Below are positions 50,251 to 61,348 of a stretch of 64,000 nucleotides of DNA, one piece after another. Both the position numbers and the translations under genes were made by a program. The notes beneath the pieces were generated by a model. It worked only from the letters and a program-made list of their open reading frames with translations. It did not search any database and was not told the DNA's origin. The DNA is from Acorus gramineus (Eukaryota; Streptophyta; Magnoliopsida; Acorales; Acoraceae): positions 22,874,895 to 22,938,894 of the forward strand of contig CM060853.1 in NCBI GenBank assembly GCA_030737835.1, in the 5' to 3' direction. Every line of letters starts with the position of its first letter. The first letter of the stretch is position 1.

Positions 50251-51354
50251 ACCCCTGTTTGGGGTGTGACATAGGGTTATTTGCCCCTGATAGTTATACT
50301 GGAATAGATAACAATCCATGCTGAATAGATAAATTTTTGTTTGATTGCATTTTCTGTTATTCTCATTGTGAAACGTAAAAGTGATTTTTTTGTTGTTTGA
50401 TTGACCTTGGATAAAGTAAGGATAAAAGATAAATAAGAGATGGATAAGATTTTATGATTTTTTGAAGGACAATTATATCCCTGCATAACTTATTGTGTTT
50501 GGGAATAAGTGTGAGATACGTGTATGTGATATGAATATGATAGATGTGACAGTTTTTAGAACGTGTGTAGAGAGTGTTAGCCGTTAGGTGAGATAAATTT
50601 TTTAAAATGACACAGAATAATATTTTTATCTATTGGCATAGATAAGTCCTGATAAACAATTCCAACCTTTTTTTAGAATAGCTATCAGATATTATCTTAG
50701 CTTATCCAGATATTATTATCAAGGTTTATTCTAACAAAACAAATATTTTTTTTTTACTATTCTCCCCCCGTTTAGGGTGTGACATAGGGTTATTCGCCCT
50801 TGATAGTTATACTAGGATAGATAACAATCCATGCTGAATAGGTAAATTTTTGTTTGATTATCTTTTATGTTATTTTCATTGGGAAACGTAAAATTGATCT
50901 TTTTGTTATTTGGTTCACCTTGGATAAAGTAAGGATAAGTAGTAGATAAAAGAAGGATAAGAGTTTATGACTTTTAAATGACAATTATACCCCTGCATAA
51001 ATTATTTGTGTTTGTGAATAAGTATGAGAGATGTGTGTGATATGATAGATGTAACAATTTTTGGAATGTGTGCAGAGAGTATTAGGTTAGATAAATTTTT
51101 TAAAATGACGTAGAAAGGTAATTTTATCCATTGGTATAGATAATCTCTGATAAGTCATTTTAGCATTTTCTAAGAATAGTTATCAGGCCTTATCCTAGCT
51201 TATTCAGACATAGCTATCAGAGTTTATTTTAATAAAACAAATAACTTTTTTTTGCTATTCTCTTGTATGCTTCTCTATTCCATGCTTATGTTCCACCCTA
51301 AACGGGGGGTTATATTCTTTCTTATTCCTTGCTTATGTTCCACCCCAAATGGGG
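50251..51354. mobile_element. MITE interrupted by a related MITE (outer copy)
   Basis: The left end acccctgtttggggtgtgac (50251) pairs with a right end (51332-51354) that in reverse reads accccatttggggtggaac. A second, homologous element lies inside it close to the right end. Removing 50764-51309 leaves a sequence colinear with the inner copy to both ends. Confidence 0.8.
50764..51309. mobile_element. Inner MITE nested in its relative
   Basis: Inverted ends are ccccccgtttagggtg on the left and, in reverse, ccccccgtttagggtg on the right. The identity is perfect over 16 bases. The 546-bp body repeats that of the outer copy (gacatagggttat, gataacaatcc, ggataaagtaaggata). Confidence 0.85.
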
Positions 51355-52075
51355 TGTTAGAATTTAAAATATACTATTAATGTAACAGTTTTTATCACAA
51401 GCCGAGTAATGACAATCCATCCCAACATTAATTAATTTGTAGATCTAGGTCCCCTCTAGACTGAAAGTGAGCATTTGTTATAATTAACTGTTCTGTACTG
51501 TGTACATACCTAAGAGTACTGAATGTACAAGCTTTGGCAAACAATTAATATACACTATACACTAATAGATATATTTACTACTCGACCATTAATGTTAATT
51601 TTTAGGTAACAGATTGAACCATACGCGCGCTAACATCACGTTGTCACACATGTATATTGGTGATGTAATTTTACAAAAACCGAAATCCACCTGGAATGTA
51701 ATGTTAAATATATAAGTTATCATCAACTTCACATGGTTTTTGTGTGACCTAAAATTAAAAAAAAAACAATGTTCAGCACAATTTATTACACCATCCATGA
51801 AAGCTACGTATAACCATGAAAGACGTGTTGGACATGTTGCCCCCCATGTGACCTGACTATAGAAAGTTCGGATTGATTGTCCTAATTAAATGTCTTTGTT
51901 TTCCTACTCCCTCAATCATATATACCATTTTATCATTAAATATATAAAAAAATATTTTCAAAACCCTAACATGCAACACATCGTCACGTACAGCTGCACA
52001 CATTTATTAGGTTTACAGAGTGGACAGTTGAAGACCATTCAATGCAAACCCTAGCTACCAATATACGTATTATTC
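51355..52075. other. Intergenic DNA upstream of the glycine-rich gene
   Basis: AT-rich DNA with no recognised element. Confidence 0.4.
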
Positions 52076-52080
52076 TGATC

Positions 52081-52087
52081 TATATAA
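52081..52087 (+). promoter_or_regulatory. TATA box of the glycine-rich protein gene
   Basis: ctatataatg lies 60 bases before the ATG at 52145, the usual plant spacing for a short leader. Confidence 0.6.
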
Positions 52088-52144
52088 TGTCATTACTCTT
52101 GGTGTTTCACTTCAGTGTGAGAGCTCACATAAGGTCTGCTAAAG

Positions 52145-53286
52145 ATGGCACAAAGAGGGTCTCTTGTGCTTTTGTTGTTCTGTTTAGTTGTTTCTGTTGT
52201 GAGTGTTTTTGCGAGGGATGTCCCTACTTTTAAAGAAGAGGATGAGAAGTTCCTCTTCCATAAGAGATTCGGTTTTGGTGGTGGTGGCGGAGGAGGTGGC
52301 GGTGGAGGTTTTGGGGGTGGTGGTGGGTTTGGAGGTGGCGGCGGTGCTGGTGGAGGATTTGGGAAGGGTGGTGGTTTAGGCGGTGGCGGTGGGTATGGTA
52401 AAGGTGGCGGGTTTGGGCATGGTGTTGGTGGTGGGTTTGGTAAGGGTGGTGGTTTTGGTGGCGGACATGGTGTAGGTGGTGGCTTTGGCGGTGGACATGG
52501 TGTAGGTGGTGGGTTCGGTAAAGGTGGTGGCATTGGCTTTGGCGGCGGACATGGTGTAGGTGGTGGTTTTGGTAAAGGTGGTGGTTTTGGTGGTGGACAT
52601 GGTGTAGGTGGTGGGTTCGGTAAAGGTGGTGGTTTTGGCGGCGGACATGGTGTAGGTGGCGGGTTCGGAAAAGGTGGTGGGGTGTAGGTGGTGGGTTCGG
52701 TAAAGGTGGTGGTTTTGGCGGCGGACATGGTGTAGGTGGCGGGTTCGGAAAAGGTGGTGGGATTGGCGGTCACTTTGGAGGTGGGCATGGTGTGGGTGGC
52801 GGGTTCGGTAAGGGTGGTGGTCTTGGTGGTGGCGCTGGCGGTGGAGCTGGTGGGGGTGCAGGTGGTGGTCTTGGTGGGGGCGCTGGCGGTGGAGCCGGTG
52901 GGGGTGCAGGTGGCGGTCTTGGTGGAGGGTATGGAAAAGGTGGTGGCCTTGGTGGAGGCTATGGTGGTGGCGCCGGCGGAGGAGCTGGTGGGGGTGGTGG
53001 TGTAGGTGGTGGGTTTGGTAAGGGTGGGGGTCTTGGTGGAGGGTTTGGAAATGGTGGGGGTCTAGGTGGTGGTGGTGGCGCTGGTGGAGGTGGCGGTGTA
53101 GGCGGTGGAGGAGGCTTGGGTGGCGGAGGAGGTTTTGGAAAGGGTGGTGGTATCGGTGGGGGGTTTGGAAAGGGCGGTGGCTTTGGAGGAGGGTACGGTG
53201 GTGGTGGCTTCGGAGGAGGAGGTGGTGGTGGTGGTGGTGGCGGCGGCGGAGGAGGCTACGGGGGTGGCATTGGAGGGATCCCTTAA
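52145..53286 (+). CDS. Secreted glycine-rich (cell-wall type) protein, frame broken by duplication
   Basis: Starts MAQRGSLVLLLFCLVVSVVS, a clear signal peptide cut near VFA-RD, then VPTFKEEDEKFLFHKRF, then almost pure Gly-rich repeats (GGGFGKGGG, GGGHGVGGGFGKGGG, later GGGAGGGAGGGLGGG and YGGG). This is a class I plant glycine-rich protein, with a predicted cell-wall or extracellular place. As written, the frame stops at 52687 after 180 residues. The repeat pattern resumes in another frame and runs to a stop at 53284-53286. The cause is an exact 80-bp tandem duplication (52601-52760). Counting it once makes one continuous frame of 353 codons plus stop. So this is either a recently disabled or truncated allele, or an assembly error. 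Single exon. Confidence 0.85.
52601..52760 (+). repeat. Perfect 80-bp tandem duplication
   Basis: Bases 52601-52680 and 52681-52760 are identical over all 80 positions. Other repeat units in the gene differ from each other at several bases, so this copy event is very recent or artificial. The length 80 is not a multiple of three, which explains the frame change. Confidence 0.97.
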
Positions 53287-53728
53287 AGCGTGCATTATTT
53301 GCAGTTTATATTATTACGTTGCATGGCTACGATTTTGTGTTATGAATTGTATTAGTGTGAGTGGGTGATTTTATATGTAATAGTAAATAATAAATGGATT
53401 AATATGCATGTATGTTGTTGAACTTGAACCTCTATTTGGATAGGTTTTCGATTGATTTTCCATAATCATTGATGGGTTGGTCTGTATAAAGTGTGTTTGG
53501 ATTATGATAGTAGGGACATAGCCGTTACATAAATAAATACGACTGTCTTGGGGTCTGTAGTTGATAGCGAAAGAAGAGATTTAAATGCGTGGAAAATGTT
53601 TGTCCTTCGCGTTCCTTGATCTTTGACTGTAAAACGTGTGTTGACACAAAAAAACTAAAACAAACGTGAATCATTTTTTTAAATAAAACATGTACGGTAT
53701 AAGTAGGTGTATACAACTCACTACAGTA
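53287..53728. other. 3' flank of the glycine-rich gene
   Basis: Contains aataataaatgg at about 53386, a possible polyadenylation region. Nothing else is recognised. Confidence 0.4.
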
Positions 53729-53951
53729 TAAGACTCCGTTTGGCAAAACGTTCGGAGACGCTGCATCAGCAAAAGCGGGGTGTAACGCGAGAAGCTAAAA
53801 ATCGTTTTTTTATGCGTTGGGGAGGCGAGTAAAAATTGGCTTAAAACGCTGAATGAAAAAATCAAACACGGAAACTTGTTTTTCAATTTGATTGGGCACC
53901 GGCGTCCGCCACCACCAACGCAGGTGGGACACGGAACCAAACGGAGCCTTA
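53729..53951. mobile_element. Tourist-like MITE
   Basis: The left end taagactccgtttgg pairs with a right end that in reverse reads taaggctccgtttgg, 14 of 15 matching. The 223-bp body is GC-richer than its surroundings and non-coding. Confidence 0.8.
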
Positions 53952-54345
53952 AATCTCATTTTTTAAAAATATATATGTTCCGTTACATAAAACACACCCC
54001 TATTAAAAAAAAAAAAAATCAAAAGCAGAACTGCTCGTAGGGAGACATACTTTTATGGGTTGAATTCAAATTTCAAGAAAAAGAATTCAAATTTCACCAT
54101 AAATAAATCTGATGCACAGATATCTGGTCACCAAAAATCTTGATTACCTCAAGCTTCATCTCTCTATAACGTTTACATCCTTCATCTCCGAGATTTTTTT
54201 TTCTTCCTTCAGAATCTGCCCTGATATGAAAATCAAAATCTGTTAAATATAACATACTCAAAATGGAGAGGATTGTGCCCATAAAGACTCAGTTTTCTCA
54301 TGGAAAAATTAAGCCCAAGAAAAAAACAAACACCTAAAATACACC

Positions 54346-54737
54346 ATGAAGACGGGTTTCATTGCAGTTTTGCTGATGACGACTTTCATCTTCCCTTCAT
54401 CTAGCAGTAAGAGTTGTTAAGTTTTTATATATCTCCAATGAATGAATTCTTAGATGATAATTAATTATGATTCTCTTGACATTGTTGAATAGGCCATGCT
54501 GTGGAAGGAACCAATGTGACAACAACCAACACAAGCATGGAAGCAGTTAAGGACATGACTCACCAGATTGAAGTAGCAAATGACAAAGGCGGAGATGAAA
54601 CATGCATCGGAAGTTGCCTGTATTACTTCTTCATCTTCTGCGACACGGGCTGTCAGACTAGGATTCAGGGAAGCAGTGGTCGTTGCGCGTGGAAGTCGAC
54701 TGGACCACAGTGCTGCTGCAACAAACCAAAACCTTGA
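54346..54737 (+). CDS. Defensin-like cysteine-rich secreted peptide 1
   Basis: Two exons, 54346-54406 and 54493-54737, 101 residues, GT-AG intron of 86 bp. Exon 1 encodes a signal peptide (MKTGFIAVLLMTTFIFPSSS). An acidic, Thr-rich spacer follows, then a Cys-rich end: CIGSC, seven residues, CDTGC, a loop to GRC, eight residues, CCC. The CxxxC, GxC and CxC (within CCC) features are those of plant defensin-like (DEFL/LCR) peptides with eight cysteines. The pro-region between signal and Cys domain is long (about 37 residues) for a DEFL. It is the first of a tandem set sharing intron position and motif. Known role of such families: defence or pollen-pistil and seed signalling; which applies here is unknown. 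Confidence 0.85.
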
Positions 54738-54939
54738 TGATGTTATGTTAAAAGAGAATCAAAGATAATTCAATTTAACATTTCAGTTCATACAAGTGAC
54801 AGTGTCTGATGGGTTATTTATTAGCAAGCACAGCGAGCAAAATTTTCATACAAACAATGAAACAACTCCACGTACCTCGACCATTTTAGTAAAGGTCGGA
54901 ACCAAATAGTAATCATTCAAAGGACTTCCTTTTACACTA

Positions 54940-55130
54940 TTTCGGAAACCCAAGGACTCGATAGTATGGATATATAAAATATCTATAACAAATACCTATA
55001 TACCATGAAACATTGAAAAGAGATATTCAGAGCAGAGTTACTTGTATCTGAAAAAGAACTATGTATTTTCACAAAAAGGAGCCTTTAACGATCTTTGCCG
55101 TATTCAAATCAGAGATAACTCAAAGAGAGC
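54940..55130 (+). repeat. Tandem segmental duplication, unit 1 flank
   Basis: The segment starting acccaaggactcgatagtat and ending near aactcaaagagagc matches 55725-55915 in order with moderate divergence. It marks duplication of a block that included peptide gene 1. Confidence 0.8.
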
Positions 55131-55333
55131 AAAAAAAAAATGTTAACTATATACTTATAAGGCCAGAATTTTCACTTATAAAATTGGTTGTACTCCTCTG
55201 TTTCTCATAAGTTAGGATATCTGCCAAGATATAGAAATTGAATCACTTAAATATTGCATGCCCGTTATGGAAAAAGATTGTCATTATTAAGTGTTTTCCA
55301 AAGGTTTGATCCCCGATCAGGTCAAGTGTGGCT

Positions 55334-55600
55334 ATGTCACAACCTTCATTGCAGTTGCATTGGTGATGGCTTCAACTTCTCTTCATCTTGTAGTACTTAT
55401 GGATCTTTATAGTTTCCCACAGTGGGCATTAAAAGGAACCAAGAACTCATATGCTAATTTTGACTCCCTGTCAGTTTAACAGTTCATTTTCACATTGATG
55501 CTTGAAATTGATTAGCTCATGTTATGGAAGAAGAAATTGAAGAAGACTGGATGGTTACCATTAGAAAAGAGTTCTTTCCAAAAGAGATTTGGTTCAGAAA
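55334..55600 (+). pseudogene. Decayed defensin-like peptide gene
   Basis: The block at 55334-55392 aligns with exon 1 of peptide gene 1: ATG, then ttcattgcagtt at 55345 and a hydrophobic reading FIAVALVMASTSLHLV. One base is lost after the ATG, so the frame is broken. A block at about 55516 (ctcatgttatggaag) aligns with the start of exon 2 (gccatgctgtggaag). No Cys-rich core remains. The flanking 55725-55915 repeat confirms it is the second duplicate unit. Confidence 0.7.
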
Positions 55601-55724
55601 TTCTACGTCCAATGTCCAATTTATAATCATTCCAAAAGTTTTTCCTTGCTTTGTCCATGTCTAGAACATACCTGGAGTTCTGAACAGATCTGAGTCAAAT
55701 AGCAAGGTTTCAAAGCAACTAGTT

Positions 55725-55915
55725 TTAATACCCAAGGACTCAATTGTATAGATATGTATAATACTTATAATATAAGATTGTGCATTGTGAAATTATAATA
55801 GAGCCATTCAGGGCAGAGTAACTCAAATAAGGGTAGGTCATCTATATATTTTCACATCAAGAACCTTTGTGATCTTTGAGAGATCTTCAATTCAGAAAGA
55901 GCTCAAAGTAAACAA
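55725..55915 (+). repeat. Tandem segmental duplication, unit 2 flank
   Basis: Diverged copy of 54940-55130, with shared blocks cccaaggactc, attcag, gcagagt, attttcaca, gatcttt and ctcaaag in the same order. Confidence 0.8.
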
Positions 55916-56642
55916 GGTGCAGCTTATTATTTATTGTTAACATACATTATTTATGACTTATTAAAAAAGCACACTGGAATTTCACGTAGACAATTTTCAG
56001 ATGTAGAATTTTAATTTAGCGAGTTGATAATGATCATAAATCTAGCACAACCAATTAATAATACACGTAGAATATTTGGAGAACCATCCAAGTTTGTAGG
56101 TGCTCCCAAGCAAAAGATAAACTTCAAAATATCATTGACCAATAAAAATTCAAAAGGGACAACAATATAAAGCTATTTATTGTTAGGAATTGAGGGAGGG
56201 ATCTGAAATGAAAGAAATATGAAGAACAGACAATGAAGGTTCAGTAGCCCTTCACAAGTACAAACAATCTTGAGCATGTCTGATGTCCATAGGAGACCAA
56301 TCAAACATGAAAAGACATGAAATCTAATCAAATCTACCCATTCATTCATAGCTGATTCAGTAACAATAAATAACTAGTTTTGTTTTCAGTTTTCTTTATA
56401 AGAGTTACTTTCAAGAAGATCCAGTATTTAGATTATCACCCATTTTGACATAAGTTGGGACAATATCTAATCACTTGATCAATTACCTAAAACACTTTTT
56501 TCATAGATTTGGGGGTATAATCCATCCAGATACACCCACTAATAAGAAAAATGAGATCTGCATGAAATCTTGCATGCCTCTATAAGGCCTAATTTTGTGT
56601 ATAAAAAGAAAAATCATCTTAGTCCAACGCACCCATAAAAAA

Positions 56643-57089
56643 ATGGCTCTTTTCGGTAGAAATTTCGCTGCAGTTGTCCTTTTAGTTCTCCTCTTCTCTT
56701 GCACTTGCAGTGAGTACTAATGTTTCTTGAGAAAGTTTTTTTTTTTTTAATAATTCATATTTAAAAACACATATAGCACACACAAATATTGATTCTATAT
56801 TCTAAATGGCTCTTGAAAATGATATCCAATAGGCCATTCAAGTAGGGAAGGAGATAGTACCTTCAAAGACTCAGCCGGCTCGATCACCGCCCCAGTTGTG
56901 GAGCCTCCCTATGCAGCTCTGCCACTCAAAGATAATAAAATCAAGATCAAACTCCCAAAGATCTGCATTGGCAGCTACCTATATTATGGACCCATGTGCC
57001 AAATCATCTGCAGCAGATTTGTAATATTCAAAGGGGTGTGTGTGTGGAGTTCATCTGGACCACAATGCTGCTGCGAGCTCATATTTTGA
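56643..57089 (+). CDS. Defensin-like cysteine-rich secreted peptide 2
   Basis: Two exons, 56643-56709 and 56833-57089, 107 residues. Exon 1 is a signal peptide (MALFGRNFAAVVLLVLLFSC). The intron sits at the same place and phase as in gene 1 (Ser codon split after A, next residue His). The Cys-rich end is CIGSYLYYGPM, CQIIC, a loop to GVC, eight residues, CCC. It parallels gene 1 (CIGSxLYY, GPQCCC) but the second cysteine is replaced by Tyr, leaving seven in the domain. That should leave one cysteine without its usual partner (inference). TATA-like ctataagg at about 56580 and gtataaaaag at about 56599 precede the gene. Frame and splice sites are intact. Confidence 0.85.
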
Positions 57090-58788
57090 TTTTAGTAATC
57101 TTCTATAACAAACAGAAAGCACCCTTCATAGCCTTCTGCTGTAACAAAATTTATATGATGACATAATAATGGGAAGATTAAAAGAAACATCTATAATATA
57201 CAATTACCCATATATCCTCATTGTGTCAATTTCATGAATGCTTAAACTCCTACATAAAATGCCTATAGTAAAAGATCTGTGCTTGTAATAGTGATAAACC
57301 AACCTCTTTACAGTGCTTTTTTTCAGGATAAAAGGAAAGTGGAACAAAATTGTTTTTCAGCCTGTTTGGATGCCACAATTGTACTTTTAAATAAAGGAAT
57401 AAGTGTGATCATGCAACCAACAACATGATGACAATCCCAATGCTGTCTGTGTCAAAAAAAAAAAATTCAGATCTACAGTATGAACTTCAAAAATTCTTTG
57501 TTCATCATTTGAACAAATCCCTGTTACTTTGCATTTTCTTTTTTCTCCCAATAATCAATATGGTATCATTAATTAATATCAAGTTACCAACAATGTTCAT
57601 TTCCACAAACAATTAAGCAGTATTTACATTCAACAAAATAACCCCTAAAAAAAAACATATTGTCACCTCTGAACATAATAATAAAAAAAAGAAGACTCAT
57701 TCCTCAAAAATTTGGGTGAAATAACAAAAGATCATCAAATTCGAAAATCTTGGAAGGGTTTAAATGTTATTGATCATGCATTATATTAGACAGATTGAAA
57801 CATGTCATGAACTACCTAAAACTTTCCAAAACAACAAGTTCAAATATTCAACAAAAACAAGAAGTGAACGAGTCGTACGAGATTGCCCGGGTTTCTTTGT
57901 CGTGGTGTACTCGCTCCCCCTTCCATTGAAGGCCCACCGGAGGACCACGCGATACACGGTTGGGATTAATCGGATTGCAGTTTGACGAATATGAAATTAG
58001 GGGTTTTTTTTTTTTTTTTGGATAAAATGACGGACATGGCGTTTATGGCGGATTCGTTTAACGATGTCAAACGGAGATTAAAAGAAAAAACATCGAGGCC
58101 GTTGATGTTGAGGAATCGACGGTCATGAATTTAAAGCGCAACTCGGGTCGGGTTTACGGGAACCGGTCAAAGTCTACTAAAGAGTCTCTTCTAAAAAAAT
58201 CTTAATTTAAAAAAAATATACTTTATTTGCACCCCCTAAAACTCTGTGCACACCCCTAACATGCAATCCACCCCATCATCTTAACTGCTACCGTCCAAAA
58301 GATACTGAGAAAGCACGGGACAGCCAATAAAAAGCTGTCACTGTAGGTCGTAAGAGTGTATCAGAAAAATGAACATAATTTTCTATAGATTTTTACTATA
58401 AAAAAAAAATTAAACCATCCGTGTGACAGCCTCTTATTTGTTACTGATTGCCACATACTTTCTCTGTGTTTTTTACTACAAAGGATCTAGACTCATGGAT
58501 CCCCATTTTTTTAGAAGCCATGAGAGTTTTGATGGAGATATAAAATGGGGGTGTGCGAAAGTAAAAAAATGTAAATATGGAGATTGAAATAAAATTGATC
58601 TGTATAATATATCAACCAATTATCATGTACGTGCCTTGATAAAACATTCTCAATTATATATTTATAAAAATAATAATGACAATTACATAAAATTAAATAA
58701 TTTAAATAAAAAATATGTACATATATAAATACATAAATAAAAAGGAATGATGTGAATATACCATTTAGGGCATTTTTAGTATTATTAC
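57090..58788. other. Intergenic stretch with a GC-richer patch
   Basis: Mostly AT-rich. A GC-richer patch at about 57860-58180 (gcccgggtttc, ccaccggaggaccacgcg, tcgggtcgggtttacggg) resembles exon or promoter DNA, but no gene model could be built on either strand. Confidence 0.4.
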
Positions 58789-59344
58789 TAGGGTGGGTTG
58801 AGTTGGGTTGGAGCTTAATCTGAACCCAACCCGAGGTTTAAGAAAATCAACCCGAGATTGGAGAATCTAACCCATCGGGTTTTGTTCGAGATTGATTCAG
58901 GTTGGGTTGGGTTCGGGTTTGACTTAAAAAATGTATTATTTTAAACAATTAAAACTATACAAAAGTTAATTTTTCACGTAACAAAAATAAAAAAGATGAA
59001 GATGAGGAACATTTTATCATACAAATAGAAGTGAAAGATTGTATATAAAAATAAATATATAGAAACTGTAGAAGTGAAAGATTCTACATAAATTTTAGTT
59101 GTACAATTCAAGTTTTATCATGTACATTAAAAAATTATAATTTTACTTAGAACATTTTACTTACATATGAAAACTTCAGGTTCGGGTTGATTTGGGTTAC
59201 TTGAACCCTCAACCCAAATCCAACCCAAATTAGATTCGGGCTCCTTGGATTCCAGCTCGGGTTGAATCCGAATGTTAACACCCCAACCCAAACTCGCCCA
59301 GATTTTGGTTGGGTCGGATTCAACCTGTTCAAGTTGCATCCCTA
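58789..59344. mobile_element. Best copy of the GGGTTGGG-rich element
   Basis: It starts tagggtgggttg and ends caagttgcatcccta, giving TAGGG inverted termini. Both ends consist of tracts of gggttggg and its complement around an AT-rich centre. Related sequences lie at 1359-1875, 36345-36500 and 61826-62778. No transposase. Probably a small non-autonomous DNA transposon of unassigned superfamily. Confidence 0.6.
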
Positions 59345-59653
59345 ATTCTAAAGAATTTAAATTGTACGTAAACGTCACTTTTTGGTTTTAGAGTTTCAAA
59401 TGGGGTATTTAAACAATCAGTGTTACTACCTAGAACCCATCAAAAACATAAAGGACACCTATCCATCAAACATTCTCTTCTTTTGATATCTGTCCTGCCA
59501 ATTCTGTCTCCTAATCGTGATAACATGAACAACAAAAATTCAAAATTGGTACGGAAAATTAAATATTCAAAGACACAGCTGGCAATAAATGCAAGGATAA
59601 TAGTGATTCTATAGCTAGATCTTATTCCCTTGCCATTTTTAACTTTCCCGCTC

Positions 59654-59661
59654 TATATAAA
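59654..59661 (+). promoter_or_regulatory. TATA box of peptide gene 3
   Basis: ctctatataaaaag, a strong plant TATA box 81-88 bases before the ATG at 59742. Confidence 0.7.
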
Positions 59662-59741
59662 AAGAGATCAACCTGACCACAAAAATGTCAAAAACAAAAG
59701 AAGAAGTTAATAATTAACAATTCAAAATTCAAAAGGCCACA

Positions 59742-60203
59742 ATGGTTCCTGTGACGGCGTTCATGAAGAGGAATCTCACTGCAATTCTGTTCATGGTTTT
59801 GATCTTCTCTTCTCCTTACAGTGGGTCTCTTTCAACTCGTCTTTTCATTCTTTCACTTGTGTATCAATCTCGAGATGAGATCCAGTCAGTGCTGGAGATT
59901 TCACATGTTGAGTATGAGAGTTTTTTTTATGAATTTTCTTGAAATGTAGAATCCAAAACAGACTGGATCTTATCTCATCTATTAATCTCATGTTTTTTCT
60001 TTTGTTGATGATAATTTTTTTTTATTTTTTATGTACAAGGTATTGGAGCAGAAGATCCTGAAATCCCAATAGACTGCCAAATGTTTGGGCACTGCACTGA
60101 TCATGCAGGTTGTAACCAAAGGTGCCTCGGCCTGAACTTAGGGTTCTCTTCTGGGGTCTGCCTTTTCCCTCACTGGGACTTGCATTTCTGTTGTTGCAAC
60201 TAG
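59742..60203 (+). CDS. Defensin-like cysteine-rich secreted peptide 3
   Basis: Two exons, 59742-59820 and 60040-60203, 80 residues. The signal peptide (MVPVTAFMKRNLTAILFMVL and on) is followed by an intron at the same place and phase as in genes 1 and 2. The mature part is short. Cysteines run DC, five residues, C, five residues, C-NQR-C, a loop ending GVC, nine residues, CCCN, eight in all, with the CxxxC and GxC features of defensin-like peptides. It lacks the CIGSxLYY and GPQ blocks, so it is the most diverged member, and it has almost no pro-region. AATAAA lies at 60230. Function unknown beyond family expectation. Confidence 0.85.
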
Positions 60204-61340
60204 TATGTCCAACTAGAGTTATTTCATGCAATAAAACTGAGTGAAGTGACCATTCTGGAGAGAGAGTGTTGTTTTCTTGTGGGGAGAATAACATTGGTGA
60301 ATAATTGCGTAACACTTCTAAAGTTAATGTAACTTTATTTTTAATTAAATATGACAGTCATATGGGATAATCTATAGTGGATCTATCCGTTTAGTTAATC
60401 CCTCATCCAATTCCATTGACTGTTTATTTCATACCTCAGTTCCTAATGATCATAGAATAGTTTGAACTTTTTTATAAGTCAAAATCGCATTTGAACTTTT
60501 TGCATCAGTCAAAATCGCATCTTAAATAGCAATGCTAAACTATTTTAGGTTATGTTTTAGTTTAGTTGACTGCTACATGGGTATATATATATATGTTTTC
60601 TTCTAATATTTTATTTCTGTAAGATTTTAATATTTTATTTTCAAAAGCCACGATCAAAATAAATTGATATAACTTAATCTAATCACTAACTATTTTTTTA
60701 ACCTATCAAATTTTGAATAAAGAAAAATGATATATTTTACATTCTTACCACGTGTGCAACCCCATCCTTGGTTCTCACCGGTTTTCATTTAAAAAAATAT
60801 ATATATTAATCCATTGAAGTATATACTATTATAATAATATATAATATATATGGAGATCTACTGGTTATTTTTTGTTAAAAATATTCAAAAAATTTAAATT
60901 TTCTATAGTGCAACAATATAGTATTAATATATTGGGATTATATAGTGTATATTAAATTATCATAGTGTATATGTCATTGAGGAACTACTTTTGGATTCTA
61001 GCATAAGCATAACACTCTTCAATTAATCAAAATGAGACATGCCATCCTATCATTTTTATAGTGGAGTTAGAAAAAATTATTATTTACTTGTTTTCACACA
61101 AAAAAATTTTTTTGTCATATTTTTCATTACCAGATCTTTATCCGTGTAATATTTAGAGCAAGAAAATTTAAATCCAGCCAACAGATATCCAGCAAACTAC
61201 CAAATCGAATAAATAATCTTTCCACCCATAACTAATTAGATCCTTATCAATGAACAGATCGAATTAATAAATATAATTAAATAAATACCAATGTACGTTT
61301 GCTTTTCTAAAGAAATCATATCCGTCCACTATCCCTAAAT
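60204..61340. other. Intergenic AT-rich DNA
   Basis: No element recognised apart from AT microsatellite-like tracts near 60580 and 60800-60860. Confidence 0.4.
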
Positions 61341-61348
61341 TTCCGATA

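Noticed and set aside
52093-52788. Long proline-rich open frame on the minus strand opposite the glycine-rich gene
   Set aside because: GGN repeats read backwards give Pro/Thr codons without stops. It is the mirror of the sense gene, with no signal peptide or promoter of its own.
57764-57985. Possible gene in the GC-richer patch
   Set aside because: The frame starts in AT-rich random DNA, no splice-supported extension exists on either strand, and no domain is recognised.
58789-59344. Telomere-like repeat because of gggtt tracts
   Set aside because: The units are gggttggg mixed with its complement, not TTTAGGG arrays, and they sit inside bounded elements.
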